Shown in pieces: positions 10,176-18,101 of a DNA stretch of 64,000 nt. Position 1 is the first letter of the stretch; every line of letters begins with the position of its first letter. This stretch comes from Mesobacterium_A hydrothermale. GTDB taxonomy: Bacteria; Pseudomonadota; Alphaproteobacteria; Rhodobacterales; Rhodobacteraceae. A program made the position numbers and the translations under genes. The notes below the pieces were generated by a model. It made no database searches and was not told the origin of the DNA. It saw only the letters and a program-made list of their open reading frames with translations. The DNA lies in NCBI RefSeq assembly GCF_035818635.1, contig NZ_JAYLLH010000019.1:18617-82616 (forward strand). Direction: 5' to 3'.

Positions 10176-10268
10176 GCGATGTGTCGTCCTTTTGTCTGTC
10201 GCTTGAACATAGCCGGTCTTTCCGCCACCGATAGGACCAAAGCGGGGCAATTCCGGGAAAGGCGTGGC

Positions 10269-10898
10269 ATGGTCTGGGTATTCGGTGGTATCGCGGCGTT
10301 TGCGGCGCTGGCCTATGGCTCGGCGTTCTGCTGGCGCCACGACAGCGCTTTGAAGACAGCGGTCAAGACCACGTCGACCGCGGCCCTGGCGATGGCTGCA
10401 TGGTGGGGCGGGGCGCCGGGGCTGCTTGTGGCGGCGCTTGTGGCGTCGGCCTTTGGTGATTTTGCCCTGTCGCGCCCGTCAGAACGGATGTTTCTGGCCG
10501 GCATGGCCAGTTTTGCACTGGGTCACGGCGCCTATATCGGGCTTTTTGTACAGACCGGTGCGCATCCGGCGGCGCTGGGTACGGTTGTTCCGGCTCTTCT
10601 GGCGGCTGGGCTTGTGGGGGCGGCCATTGTTGCGGGGCGCCGGTTCGTGTCCGGGGCCGGGGCGCTGGCGGCGCCCGTGGCGGTCTATGCCGGTGTGATC
10701 TGCCTGATGGGACTGGCCGCGCTGGCGCTCGGGTCCGGGCATCTGCTGGTTCAAAGCGCGGCCTTCGCCTTTGTTGCGTCGGACATGATCCTGGGCGAGC
10801 AACTCTTCGGCATCAACCGCGGGCGCTGGGCCGACCGGTTGCTCTGGCTGCTTTACTGGGGCGCGCAGGCGCTGTTTGTTCTGGCGTTCCTGCCCTGA
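10269..10898 (+). CDS. YhhN/TMEM86-family membrane protein (lysoplasmalogenase-like)
   Basis: 209 aa and almost wholly hydrophobic, with about eight membrane spans. Conserved acidic motifs FGDFALS and ASDMILGEQLF match the YhhN family, whose animal member TMEM86 cleaves vinyl-ether lysophospholipids. The bacterial role is less certain. Single gene, divergent from alkB, with a dispersed repeat immediately after its stop. Confidence 0.83.
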   Translation: MVWVFGGIAAFAALAYGSAFCWRHDSALKTAVKTTSTAALAMAAWWGGAPGLLVAALVASAFGDFALSRPSERMFLAGMASFALGHGAYIGLFVQTGAHPAALGTVVPALLAAGLVGAAIVAGRRFVSGAGALAAPVAVYAGVICLMGLAALALGSGHLLVQSAAFAFVASDMILGEQLFGINRGRWADRLLWLLYWGAQALFVLAFLP

Positions 10899-10900
10899 TC

Positions 10901-10960
10901 CTCATCTTGCCCAAAATATCCTGGGGGTGAGGCCGCAGGCCGAGGGGGCAACGCCCCCTC
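10901..10960 (-). repeat. Dispersed intergenic repeat, copy 3
   Basis: On the minus strand: GAGGGGGC-GTT-GCCCCCTC hairpin (8 bp), a second small hairpin (GGCCTGCGGCC), CCCCCAGGATATTTTGGG and CAAGATGAG. It lies in a convergent gap between the YhhN gene and the dienelactone hydrolase gene. It is a full-length copy. Confidence 0.78.
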
Positions 10961-10985
10961 TCGACTTTTCTTTAGAAAACGTCGT

Positions 10986-11891
10986 TCAACGCAAGTGTTC
11001 GTCGAAAAACGCCACGGTCCGGTCCCACGCAAGCTTGGCCGCGGCCTTGTCATAGCGCGGTGTGGAATCGTTGTGGAAACCGTGGTTCACACCCGGGTAG
11101 ATATGGGCGGTATAGGCCTTGGCGTTTTCTTTCAGCGCAGCCTCGTAGGCGGGCCAGCCTTCGTTCACACGGGTGTCCAGTTCGGCGTAATGCAGCAACA
11201 GCGGAGCCTGGATGCGCGCAACGTCCGCGGCGTTCGGTTGCCGGCCATAGAACGGAACCGACGCGCTGAGTTCGGGGTAGGCCACCGCAAGCGCATTGCA
11301 GACCCCGCCGCCATAGCAGAAGCCGACGCAGCCAACCTTGCCGGTCGTCGCTTCATGCGCGGCCAGCCACTCATACGCGGCGAAGAAATCGTTCATCAGC
11401 TTTTCGCGGTCGACCGTACGTTGCAGGTCGCGGCCTTCGGCGTCATTGCCGGGATAGCCGCCGACGCTGGTCAGACCGTCGGGTGCCAGCGCGATGAACC
11501 CGGCCTTGGCGACGCGGCGGGCGACGTCCTCGATATAGGGGTTCAGGCCACGGTTTTCATGGATGACAACGACAGCCGGGGCCGGACCTTCCACGCCTGT
11601 CGGGGTCACCATGTAGCCGCGGACCTGCCCGTGGCCGTTGGGCGAGGGGTAGGTGATGTATTCCGGCAGGATGTCGGGGTCGGTAAAGCTGACCTGCTGG
11701 GCCAGGGCGTAATCCGGCGACAGCATGTTCAGCAGCGCCAGCGCGGTCACGCCACCAACCGCGAATTTCCCGGCACGGTCGAGGAATTCGCGCTTGGTGA
11801 TCTTGCCATGGGCGTAGAAGTCGTAAAGGTCCAGAAGTTCCTGATCGAAATCTGCCGCGGTCATGCGGCGCGGTGGGGTCTGGTCGTTCAT
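10986..11891 (-). CDS. Dienelactone-hydrolase-family protein with N-terminal export signal
   Basis: 301 aa. The alpha/beta-hydrolase core has the DLH triad: nucleophile Cys in GFCYGGG, Asp in AELDTRVN, His in NHGFHND. The N-terminal 60 residues contain a helical FYAHGKITKREFLDRAGKFA segment followed by a hydrophobic stretch (VGGVTALALL). This extension is typical of periplasmic DLH relatives and resembles a Tat-like leader without a clear twin arginine. Carboxymethylenebutenolidase activity is possible, but no aromatic-degradation genes are nearby. Confidence 0.85.
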   Translation of the reverse strand: MNDQTPPRRMTAADFDQELLDLYDFYAHGKITKREFLDRAGKFAVGGVTALALLNMLSPDYALAQQVSFTDPDILPEYITYPSPNGHGQVRGYMVTPTGVEGPAPAVVVIHENRGLNPYIEDVARRVAKAGFIALAPDGLTSVGGYPGNDAEGRDLQRTVDREKLMNDFFAAYEWLAAHEATTGKVGCVGFCYGGGVCNALAVAYPELSASVPFYGRQPNAADVARIQAPLLLHYAELDTRVNEGWPAYEAALKENAKAYTAHIYPGVNHGFHNDSTPRYDKAAAKLAWDRTVAFFDEHLR

Positions 11892-11978
11892 CGTGTCTCT
11901 CCCTGAAAGGACCGCCTTGCTGCGGACGGGTCCTTGCGAAAGGATAGGGGGAAACCCTGACAGGACCACAGCGAAAAC

Positions 11979-12383
11979 ATGCAGACGACTTTCACGATTC
12001 CGACAGACGGGCAGGGCCTGTATGAATTTACCCGGCAGGTGGCGCGCTGGGTAGAGGGCGACGGGCTGCTGACGCTTTTCGTGCGCCACACCTCGGCCAG
12101 CCTGCTGATCCAGGAAAACGCCGACCCCGAGGTGAAATCCGACCTGCGCGCGTTCTTTCACCGGCTGGTGCCGCCCACGACCGACCCGTCGATGTCCTAT
12201 CTGACCCACACCTATGAAGGCCCAGACGACATGCCCGCCCATATCAAGGCGGCGCTGCTGCCGGTGTCGCTGTCGATCCCGGTGCAGGGCGGGCGCATGG
12301 CGCTGGGCACCTGGCAGGGGATATACCTGTTCGAACATCGCAGCGCCCCGCACCAACGCCAGGTTGTTGCCCACCTGGGCTGA
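11979..12383 (+). CDS. YjbQ/UPF0047 family protein
   Basis: A 134-aa single-domain protein. The family signature is clear: LTLFVRHTSASLLIQENADPEV near residues 32-53 and GTWQGIYLFEHR near the C-terminus. Members have weak thiamine-phosphate synthase activity in vitro and a bound metal through conserved histidines; the true role is unsettled. Divergent from the DLH gene. The ATG is well placed for full-length alignment. Confidence 0.88.
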   Translation: MQTTFTIPTDGQGLYEFTRQVARWVEGDGLLTLFVRHTSASLLIQENADPEVKSDLRAFFHRLVPPTTDPSMSYLTHTYEGPDDMPAHIKAALLPVSLSIPVQGGRMALGTWQGIYLFEHRSAPHQRQVVAHLG

Positions 12384-12468
12384 TCCCGGGCAGGGGACGC
12401 GCGAAAACCGTTGAAATCGTGAAGAAACCCATGCAGGTGTAGCGAAACAGAGCCGGAATGCCAGTGCC

Positions 12469-13209
12469 ATGACAGACACCCCTTCCTCGCGTTTTAAGCG
12501 CGCGCGCAAGACCCTTCTGATCGGGGGCGGTGCGGTGGTGGTGCTGGCCGGGCTCGGGTACTGGGCGTTCCCGGTGCCGCCGGCGCTCAGCTGTGGCGGG
12601 GTGCCGGAAAAGGGCCGCTGCCTGTTCCTGGGCGCACCGCTGCAAATCGCCGGGACGCCGGTGTTCCTGCCGCCGAAGCAGCAGGCGTTCTTTCCCACGC
12701 AGGCGCCGCTGGAATTCATTGACGCGCGCGGCACCGTCTGGATCGCGCCGCCCAACACGCTGACCGATGGCGCAACGATCCCGCCTTACTTCGAACCGCT
12801 GGTGGGCGACCGGCAAAGTCGCGAATACCTGTTGGCGGCGGCGCTGCACGATGCCTATTGCGGGATCGGCAACGACGCGCTGGAAACCTTCCAGACCCGG
12901 CCCTGGCCCGAGGTGCACCGGATGTTCTACGAGGCGCTTCTGGTCAACGGCACCACGCCGGCGAAAGCCAAGATCATGTTCGCCGCCGTCTACCTGGGCG
13001 GGCCGCGCTGGAACGACCCGGAACGGTCGCTGGACAGGGTGAGCGTAGCGGCGCTGCAGCAGGAACTGGAATGGTGCCTGAAATGGCTGGACGGCGCCGA
13101 TCCGTCGGTTGACCGGATCGAGGAATGGATGCGGGGCCGCGAAGCCGCGCTGCGCAACGGCACCCAGGCAGAGCCCGACTGGGAGGCGCTGTTCGCGGAC
13201 CGGGCCTGA
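12469..13209 (+). CDS. DUF1353 family protein, paralogue 1
   Basis: 246 aa. One N-terminal membrane span at about residues 17-36 places the rest in the periplasm. The DUF1353 core is recognised by NTLTDGATIPPYFEPLVGD, the segment ALHDAYCG and the later RPWPEVHRMFYEAL and KIMFAAVYLGGPRW. DUF1353 proteins occur in phages and bacteria and have no firmly known activity; the conserved D and H residues suggest an enzyme. A paralogue follows after 23 nt. Confidence 0.8.
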   Translation: MTDTPSSRFKRARKTLLIGGGAVVVLAGLGYWAFPVPPALSCGGVPEKGRCLFLGAPLQIAGTPVFLPPKQQAFFPTQAPLEFIDARGTVWIAPPNTLTDGATIPPYFEPLVGDRQSREYLLAAALHDAYCGIGNDALETFQTRPWPEVHRMFYEALLVNGTTPAKAKIMFAAVYLGGPRWNDPERSLDRVSVAALQQELEWCLKWLDGADPSVDRIEEWMRGREAALRNGTQAEPDWEALFADRA

Positions 13210-13232
13210 GGGCTGCAACGAAAGGAACGGCG

Positions 13233-13889
13233 ATGGTCAGACTGCGGCGGCGGATCGGTCTTGCGCTGTTGGCCTTTGCCGCTGTGGGCGCGGCCTATGT
13301 GCTGCAACCGTCCCCCGGAGAGACGCGCTGCACCGATGTGGCGGGCGCTGACCGTTGCCGGTTCGACGGTACGCCGCTCGATCTGACCGGGGCGCCGGTT
13401 TACCTGCCGGGAAAAGAAGAGGCGTTCCTGCATACCGCGCATGCGCTGCGCTTTGTCGGTCCCGACGGGGTGGTCTGGACCGCGCCGGCCGGCACGCTGA
13501 CCGATGGCGCGACGATCCCCCGTTTTCTGGAACCGTTGCTGGGCGACCGGCAAAGCCGCGATTACGTTCTGGCGGCCACCTTGCACGATGCCTATTGCGG
13601 CGAAGGCAACGAGGCGCTGCCGACCTATCATTCGCGCCCTTGGCCACAAGTCCACCGGATGCTCTACGACGCGCTGCGGGTGAATGGCACGCCGCCTGAC
13701 CGTGCCCGGATCATGTTCGCCGCCGTCTACCTGAGCGGGCCGCGCTGGGATGCCTCGGGCAAGCTGATCGACCGCGACAGCGAGGCACGGATCAAGCTGG
13801 CGTTGGCGGACTTCCTGCGCTGGGCCGAAAAGGCCGACCCTGAAATCGAGGCGGTGGAGCACTGGCTGGAGGGGCAAGACAGGGATTGA
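13233..13889 (+). CDS. DUF1353 family protein, paralogue 2
   Basis: 218 aa, with start ATG preceded by AAAGGAA. Same plan as its upstream neighbour: N-terminal membrane span (residues 8-24), GTLTDGATIPRFLEPLLGD, LHDAYCGEGNEALPTYHSR, MFAAVYLSGPRW. The two are clearly a tandem duplication that has diverged mainly at the N-terminus and the last 60 residues. Probably one operon. Confidence 0.8.
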   Translation: MVRLRRRIGLALLAFAAVGAAYVLQPSPGETRCTDVAGADRCRFDGTPLDLTGAPVYLPGKEEAFLHTAHALRFVGPDGVVWTAPAGTLTDGATIPRFLEPLLGDRQSRDYVLAATLHDAYCGEGNEALPTYHSRPWPQVHRMLYDALRVNGTPPDRARIMFAAVYLSGPRWDASGKLIDRDSEARIKLALADFLRWAEKADPEIEAVEHWLEGQDRD

Positions 13890-13946
13890 TCCCCTTGCCC
13901 TGTGCCCCGTGACATGGCCAGAATGTCAGGAAACACTGGGGGCACG

Positions 13947-15500
13947 ATGGACACGATGGATCAGAACCTGTTGGGACAAGAGGCCGACGCTTGGGTCGAC
14001 GCGCACAAGGCGGCGCTGTCAGACTGGTGCGCGACGATTTTCGATTTCGCCGAACCGGCGTGGCGCGAATACCGGTCCGCCGACTGGTACGTGACCCGTC
14101 TGCGGGCCGAGGGCTTTGAGGTCGAGGAAGGGTCCGGCGAGATGCCCACCGCGTTCTGCGCCCGCTGGTCGAAGGGCGACGGGCCGGTGGTGGGCCTTTA
14201 CGGCGAATATGACGCCGTGCCCGGCAACTGCCAGGCGGCGCGCCCCGAACCCGCGCCGCGCGACGGCGTGTCGTGGCTGGCGGCTGGACATACCGACCCG
14301 CATTCGGGGCTTGGGATCGGCAGCCTGGGCGGCCTGCTGGCGACCAAGCACGTCATGGAAAAACATGGCATCAAGGGCGGGCTGCAGTTCACCGGCGAAC
14401 CGGCGGAAAAGGTGCGCGGGTCGAAACCGATCCACGCGGCGAAAGGGTACTATGACGGCTTGGCGGCAATGCTGTCGTTCCACCCGTTCTACATGCTGCC
14501 GCTGTGCAATACCGTGCGCTGGGACACGCATTGCGGCGCGGGCTGGTCGATGATCTATCGCTTTCGCTGCGACGAGGCGCATCTATGGGGCGCCAAGGAC
14601 GGGGCGCCGATCCCGCAAAGCCATTCGGACATCCGTGCGCCGGGGGCGAACGACGCGCTGGTGATGATGTACCAGACCGCGCGCACCCTGCGGGATTCGA
14701 TGCTGCCCCATCGTGGCGGCTGGTCGGTGTCCGAGGCGATCCTGTCCACCGGCCAGGCGACGGCCGACAACCTGCCGGGGCTGTGCGCTGACCTGCAATA
14801 CATGATCCGCGTGCCGGATGTGGCGCTGGCCGAACAGATCACCGGCATGCTGGACCGCGTGGCGGATCATTGCGCGGCGATGACCGGCTGCACGGTAGAG
14901 CGCCACTGGGTGTCGAAGTCGCGCCCTGGCCTGGCCAATCACGCCATGGCCCGGGTGGTCTGGGGCGCGTTGCAGGACGTCGGCGCGCCGGTCTGGGACG
15001 ACGGCGCGCTGGACGTCATGCGGCAGGTGCAGCGGGCGTGTGGTGTCGAAGGTGTGGCGGACCCGCTGATCGACGCCTGTACGCAACTCGTGGCACCGGA
15101 AGAGGCCGAGGCGATCCTGCGCCGTGACCTGCCGCCGTCGCAAAGCCATTCGACCAGTGACGACTATACCGACATGTGCTGGCATGTGCCGACCGCGCGG
15201 TTCTACATCGCGCGTCCTGCGCTGAAGGGCGGACCGTACCCGGCCTGGGCAATGAATGCGCTTGGCGGGATCCCCGCGACGATCGACCCGATGGTGCAGG
15301 TGGCGGCACGGGTGCTGGCACGGTCGGCGCTGCGCATCCTGACGGATGACGCAGCCCGCCAGGCCGCGTGGGACGAGTTCGTCGCGCGCAAGGCCGAGGC
15401 AGATATCCCGCCGCTCTGCGACTATGATCCGCCCGTGGGATTCGGCTGGCCGGAATACGTCGACACGCCGCGCGGGCGCGGCTGGCACATCCCGGGGTGA
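13947..15500 (+). CDS. M20-family peptidase/amidohydrolase, AbgB-like, with altered metal motif
   Basis: 517 aa from the ATG chosen here; an in-frame GTG at 13902 and ATGs at 13914, 13923 and 13956 are alternatives. Overall order matches AbgB (p-aminobenzoyl-glutamate hydrolase B): YGEYDAVPGN near residue 75, a second metal region, a lid/dimerisation domain, and a C-terminal PSQSHSTSDDYTDMCWHVPT segment. Two core motifs differ from the usual form. The CGHN-type motif reads AGHTDPHSGLG, and the catalytic Glu-Glu reads PAEKVRG. Substrate unknown. Confidence 0.75.
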   Translation: MDTMDQNLLGQEADAWVDAHKAALSDWCATIFDFAEPAWREYRSADWYVTRLRAEGFEVEEGSGEMPTAFCARWSKGDGPVVGLYGEYDAVPGNCQAARPEPAPRDGVSWLAAGHTDPHSGLGIGSLGGLLATKHVMEKHGIKGGLQFTGEPAEKVRGSKPIHAAKGYYDGLAAMLSFHPFYMLPLCNTVRWDTHCGAGWSMIYRFRCDEAHLWGAKDGAPIPQSHSDIRAPGANDALVMMYQTARTLRDSMLPHRGGWSVSEAILSTGQATADNLPGLCADLQYMIRVPDVALAEQITGMLDRVADHCAAMTGCTVERHWVSKSRPGLANHAMARVVWGALQDVGAPVWDDGALDVMRQVQRACGVEGVADPLIDACTQLVAPEEAEAILRRDLPPSQSHSTSDDYTDMCWHVPTARFYIARPALKGGPYPAWAMNALGGIPATIDPMVQVAARVLARSALRILTDDAARQAAWDEFVARKAEADIPPLCDYDPPVGFGWPEYVDTPRGRGWHIPG

Positions 15501-15513
15501 CACTGGCCCCGGT

Positions 15514-16473
15514 TCAGATCGTGATCACAACCTTGCCGGTGCTCTTGCGCGTGCGCAGCAGGTCCAGCCCCTCGTTGGCGCGGTCGAGCGGAAGGGCGTG
15601 GCTGACATGTGGTTTCAACCGGCCATCGCTGTACCAGGCGAAAAGCTGTGCCAGGCTGTCCGTCACCACCTCTGGCCGGAAGCCCAGGTAGCCGCCCCAG
15701 TAAAGCCCGTGCACGGTCAGGTTCTTGACCAGCAGGTGGTTGGCCTTGATCTGCGGCACGTCCCCGCTGGCAAATCCGATGGTCAGGATCCGCGCCTCGG
15801 GGCGGCATGAGCGGAAGGCGGCGGTGAACTGGTCGCCGCCCACCGGGTCATAGACCACGTCGGCCCCGCCAAGCGCCTTCATCTCGGCGCGGATATCCTG
15901 TGTGGTGGCGTCGATCAGATGGTCGGCCCCGGCATGCTGCGCCACTGCCAGCTTGTCGGTGCCCCGGGCGCAGGCCACCACACGGGCGCCCATCAGTTTG
16001 CCGATTTCAACGGCTGTCAGGCCGACGCCCCCGGCAGCGCCCAGAACCAGCAGCGTTTCGCCCGGCTGCAACCGCGCCCGGTGTGACAGCGCAACGTGGC
16101 TGGTGCCATAGGCAACCTGGAAGGCGGCGGCGTCCACCGCGCTCATCCCGTCGGGCAGGACCACCGCGCGGTCGGCATCGAACACGCCGTAGTCCGCCAG
16201 CCCGCCCTGGCCGCCAAAGACCGCGACGCGTTGGCCGGGGTGCAGATGCGTGACGCCCTCACCAACCGCGTCGATTGTTCCCGCGACCTCCATCCCAAGG
16301 GTGAAGGGCAGGGCGGGCGTATCCTGGTAGGTGCCTTTGACCATCAGCAGATCGGCGAAGTTCAAGCCACAGGCTTCGATCTTCAGGCGAATCTTGTTTA
16401 CGCTAACGTCAGGAATGGGCAGGGTTTCCACCCTCGGGGCAACGTCATGTTGCGATACGACCAGTGCCTTCAT
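15514..16473 (-). CDS. NADPH:quinone oxidoreductase-like zinc-free MDR enzyme
   Basis: 319 aa. GroES-like N-terminal domain (ACGLNFADLLMVKGTYQ, LGMEVAGTIDAVGEGV) and Rossmann domain (VLGAAGGVGLTAVEIGKLMGA). No structural or catalytic zinc cysteines, as in QOR/crotonyl-CoA-like members of the medium-chain dehydrogenase superfamily. The internal ATG at 16473 fits the family N-terminus (MKALVVSQHD); the 51 codons before it are AT-rich and intergenic in character. Convergent with the peptidase gene. Confidence 0.87.
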   Translation of the reverse strand: MKALVVSQHDVAPRVETLPIPDVSVNKIRLKIEACGLNFADLLMVKGTYQDTPALPFTLGMEVAGTIDAVGEGVTHLHPGQRVAVFGGQGGLADYGVFDADRAVVLPDGMSAVDAAAFQVAYGTSHVALSHRARLQPGETLLVLGAAGGVGLTAVEIGKLMGARVVACARGTDKLAVAQHAGADHLIDATTQDIRAEMKALGGADVVYDPVGGDQFTAAFRSCRPEARILTIGFASGDVPQIKANHLLVKNLTVHGLYWGGYLGFRPEVVTDSLAQLFAWYSDGRLKPHVSHALPLDRANEGLDLLRTRKSTGKVVITI

Positions 16474-16766
16474 GTCTTGCAATGTCCCGGAGTTTTGTGC
16501 ATTTTCGAGAATTGTAGGTATCTCAATGGCTTGTGTCGGCACAGTGCCGTACCGCGCGTTCACGGAAATGTGAGTGATTTTTCGCGCTTTGGTTGAATTC
16601 TTAACTTTCTCTACACCCTGCCTCAAATCAACGTGTTGCCAGAAAAGAAAAATACCTTATAACGGGTTTCAAGCTGTTGGGGTGCACGGCTTCTGAAGAA
16701 ACATTCTGGTTGCGGCGGGGCTGCGTGCTTTGCCGGTGGCTAGGACAAACACTGAGGAAAGTTCGC
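16474..16766. other. AT-rich divergent promoter region
   Basis: 293 bp between the quinone oxidoreductase and the PraR-like regulator, clearly lower in GC than the genes around it, with runs such as GAATTCTTAACTTT and AGAAAAGAAAAATACC. It must hold the promoters of both genes. I could not assign a confident -35/-10 pair or operator. Confidence 0.5.
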
Positions 16767-17141
16767 TTGGCACATCCTGTAGACTTACATGTGGGAAAGC
16801 GTATCCGCCAGCGGCGGTGGCTTGTTGGTGTGACCCAGCAGCAACTGGCGGAACGGGTCGGAATCAAATTCCAGCAAATCCAGAAATACGAAACCGGCGC
16901 CAATCGCGTCAGCGCCTCGCGTCTGTGGGATATCGCAGACGCGCTTGACGTACCGGTCAGCTTTTTCTTCGACGGGCTTGAAAGCTCTGACACCGAAAAC
17001 GCGGAAACCCACGACAGCGTTCCCGCCGACCTGATGGGCGACAAGGAAGCGCTGGATCTGGTGCGTTCCTATTACGCGATTCCGGAAAACCAGCGTCGTC
17101 GCCTGTTCGAACTTGCCCGGGTGCTGTCAGACGTGGCTTGA
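16767..17141 (+). CDS. XRE/Cro-type transcriptional regulator, PraR-like
   Basis: 124 aa from a TTG start with GAGG about 9 nt upstream. Starting here gives the family N-terminus HPVDLHVGKRIRQRRWLVG. The HTH (TQQQLAERVGIKFQQIQKYE, then TGANRVSASRLWDIADAL) is nearly identical to the PraR/rhizobial type. The C-terminal part is acidic, ending in a conserved helical LVRSYYAIPENQRRRLFELA. Rhizobial PraR controls quorum sensing and surface genes; the role in Rhodobacteraceae is unknown to me. It may also regulate itself from the AT-rich region upstream. Confidence 0.85.
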   Translation: MAHPVDLHVGKRIRQRRWLVGVTQQQLAERVGIKFQQIQKYETGANRVSASRLWDIADALDVPVSFFFDGLESSDTENAETHDSVPADLMGDKEALDLVRSYYAIPENQRRRLFELARVLSDVA

Positions 17142-17162
17142 GCACAGGCCTTGCCTGATGTA

Positions 17163-17184
17163 GCCCGGGGGTAAAGCCCCGGGC
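17163..17184 (+). other. GC-rich hairpin between PraR-like gene and hisN-like gene
   Basis: GCCCGGGG, loop GTAAAG, CCCCGGGC: an 8-bp perfect stem with no T run after it. It lies 17 nt before the phosphatase ATG, close to the ribosome site (ACAGGGAAG). It could weaken read-through or affect translation. Confidence 0.5.
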
Positions 17185-17201
17185 ACAAGGGACAGGGAAG
17201 T

Positions 17202-17993
17202 ATGAACGCCAAGACACGCGAAGACCTGATCGAAACGGCACACGCGTTGGCCGATGCCGCGCGCGCGGCAATCCTGCCGCATTTCCGTACGCGGCTTCTG
17301 GCTGAAAACAAGTTGGACGGCGGGTTTGATCCCGTGACTGTGGCCGACCGTGCCGCCGAACGGGCGATGCGGGATGTGCTGGCGGTGCGTCGACCGATGG
17401 ACGCAATCCTTGGGGAAGAGTACGGGCAGACGGCCGGTGACAGCGGTCTGACCTGGGTACTGGACCCGATCGACGGGACCCGTGGTTTCATGAGCGGCAC
17501 GCCGACCTGGGGGGTTCTGATCGCGGTGTCGGACGACACCGGCCCGATTTTCGGGATCGTCGATCAACCCTATATTGGCGAACGTTTTGTCGGCGGGCTG
17601 GGGCAGGCAAGTTGCACCGGGCCCCTTGGACAGACCGGGCTGGGCACCCGGCAGACCGCGACGCTGGACGACGCAATCATCTTTTCCACCTTCCCCGAGG
17701 TCGGGACCCCGGACGAGGGTGCGGCCTTTTCCCGCGTGTCGCAGGCGTGCAAGCTGACTCGCTATGGCACCGATTGCTATGCTTATGCGTTGATTGCAGT
17801 GGGGCAGATCGACCTTGTGATCGAGGCCGGATTGCATGCCTATGACATCCAGGCACCGATTGCGGTGATCGAGGCTGCGGGCGGCATCGTCACCAACTGG
17901 ACGGGCGGCAAGGTGCACATGGGCGGGCAGGTGCTGGCCGCTGCCAATCCGGACATCCACGCCCGGGCGCTGGCACTGCTTCAGGCGGGTTGA
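17202..17993 (+). CDS. hisN: Inositol monophosphatase-family phosphatase, probable histidinol-phosphatase
   Basis: 263 aa. Metal-binding motifs of the IMPase fold are intact: GEEYG (Glu near 71), DPIDGTRGF (residues about 88-96) and AYDIQAPIAVIEAAGG. The short form with DGTRGFMSGTPTWGVLIA is typical of HisN-type histidinol-phosphatases in Alphaproteobacteria, so the last-but-one step of histidine synthesis is the best guess; a broader inositol- or nucleotide-phosphatase role cannot be excluded. Other his genes are absent, which is common for hisN. Confidence 0.82.
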   Translation: MNAKTREDLIETAHALADAARAAILPHFRTRLLAENKLDGGFDPVTVADRAAERAMRDVLAVRRPMDAILGEEYGQTAGDSGLTWVLDPIDGTRGFMSGTPTWGVLIAVSDDTGPIFGIVDQPYIGERFVGGLGQASCTGPLGQTGLGTRQTATLDDAIIFSTFPEVGTPDEGAAFSRVSQACKLTRYGTDCYAYALIAVGQIDLVIEAGLHAYDIQAPIAVIEAAGGIVTNWTGGKVHMGGQVLAAANPDIHARALALLQAG

Positions 17994-18101
17994 TGCCTTG
18001 GGGGACTGCGACTAGGGTGGTCCCTGGTCGAGTCCTTTACCCGTCTTCTGTCGGCCAATGTCACATTCCAAAACCGAAACGGGTCTGACTGGAGTGTGCA
18101 A

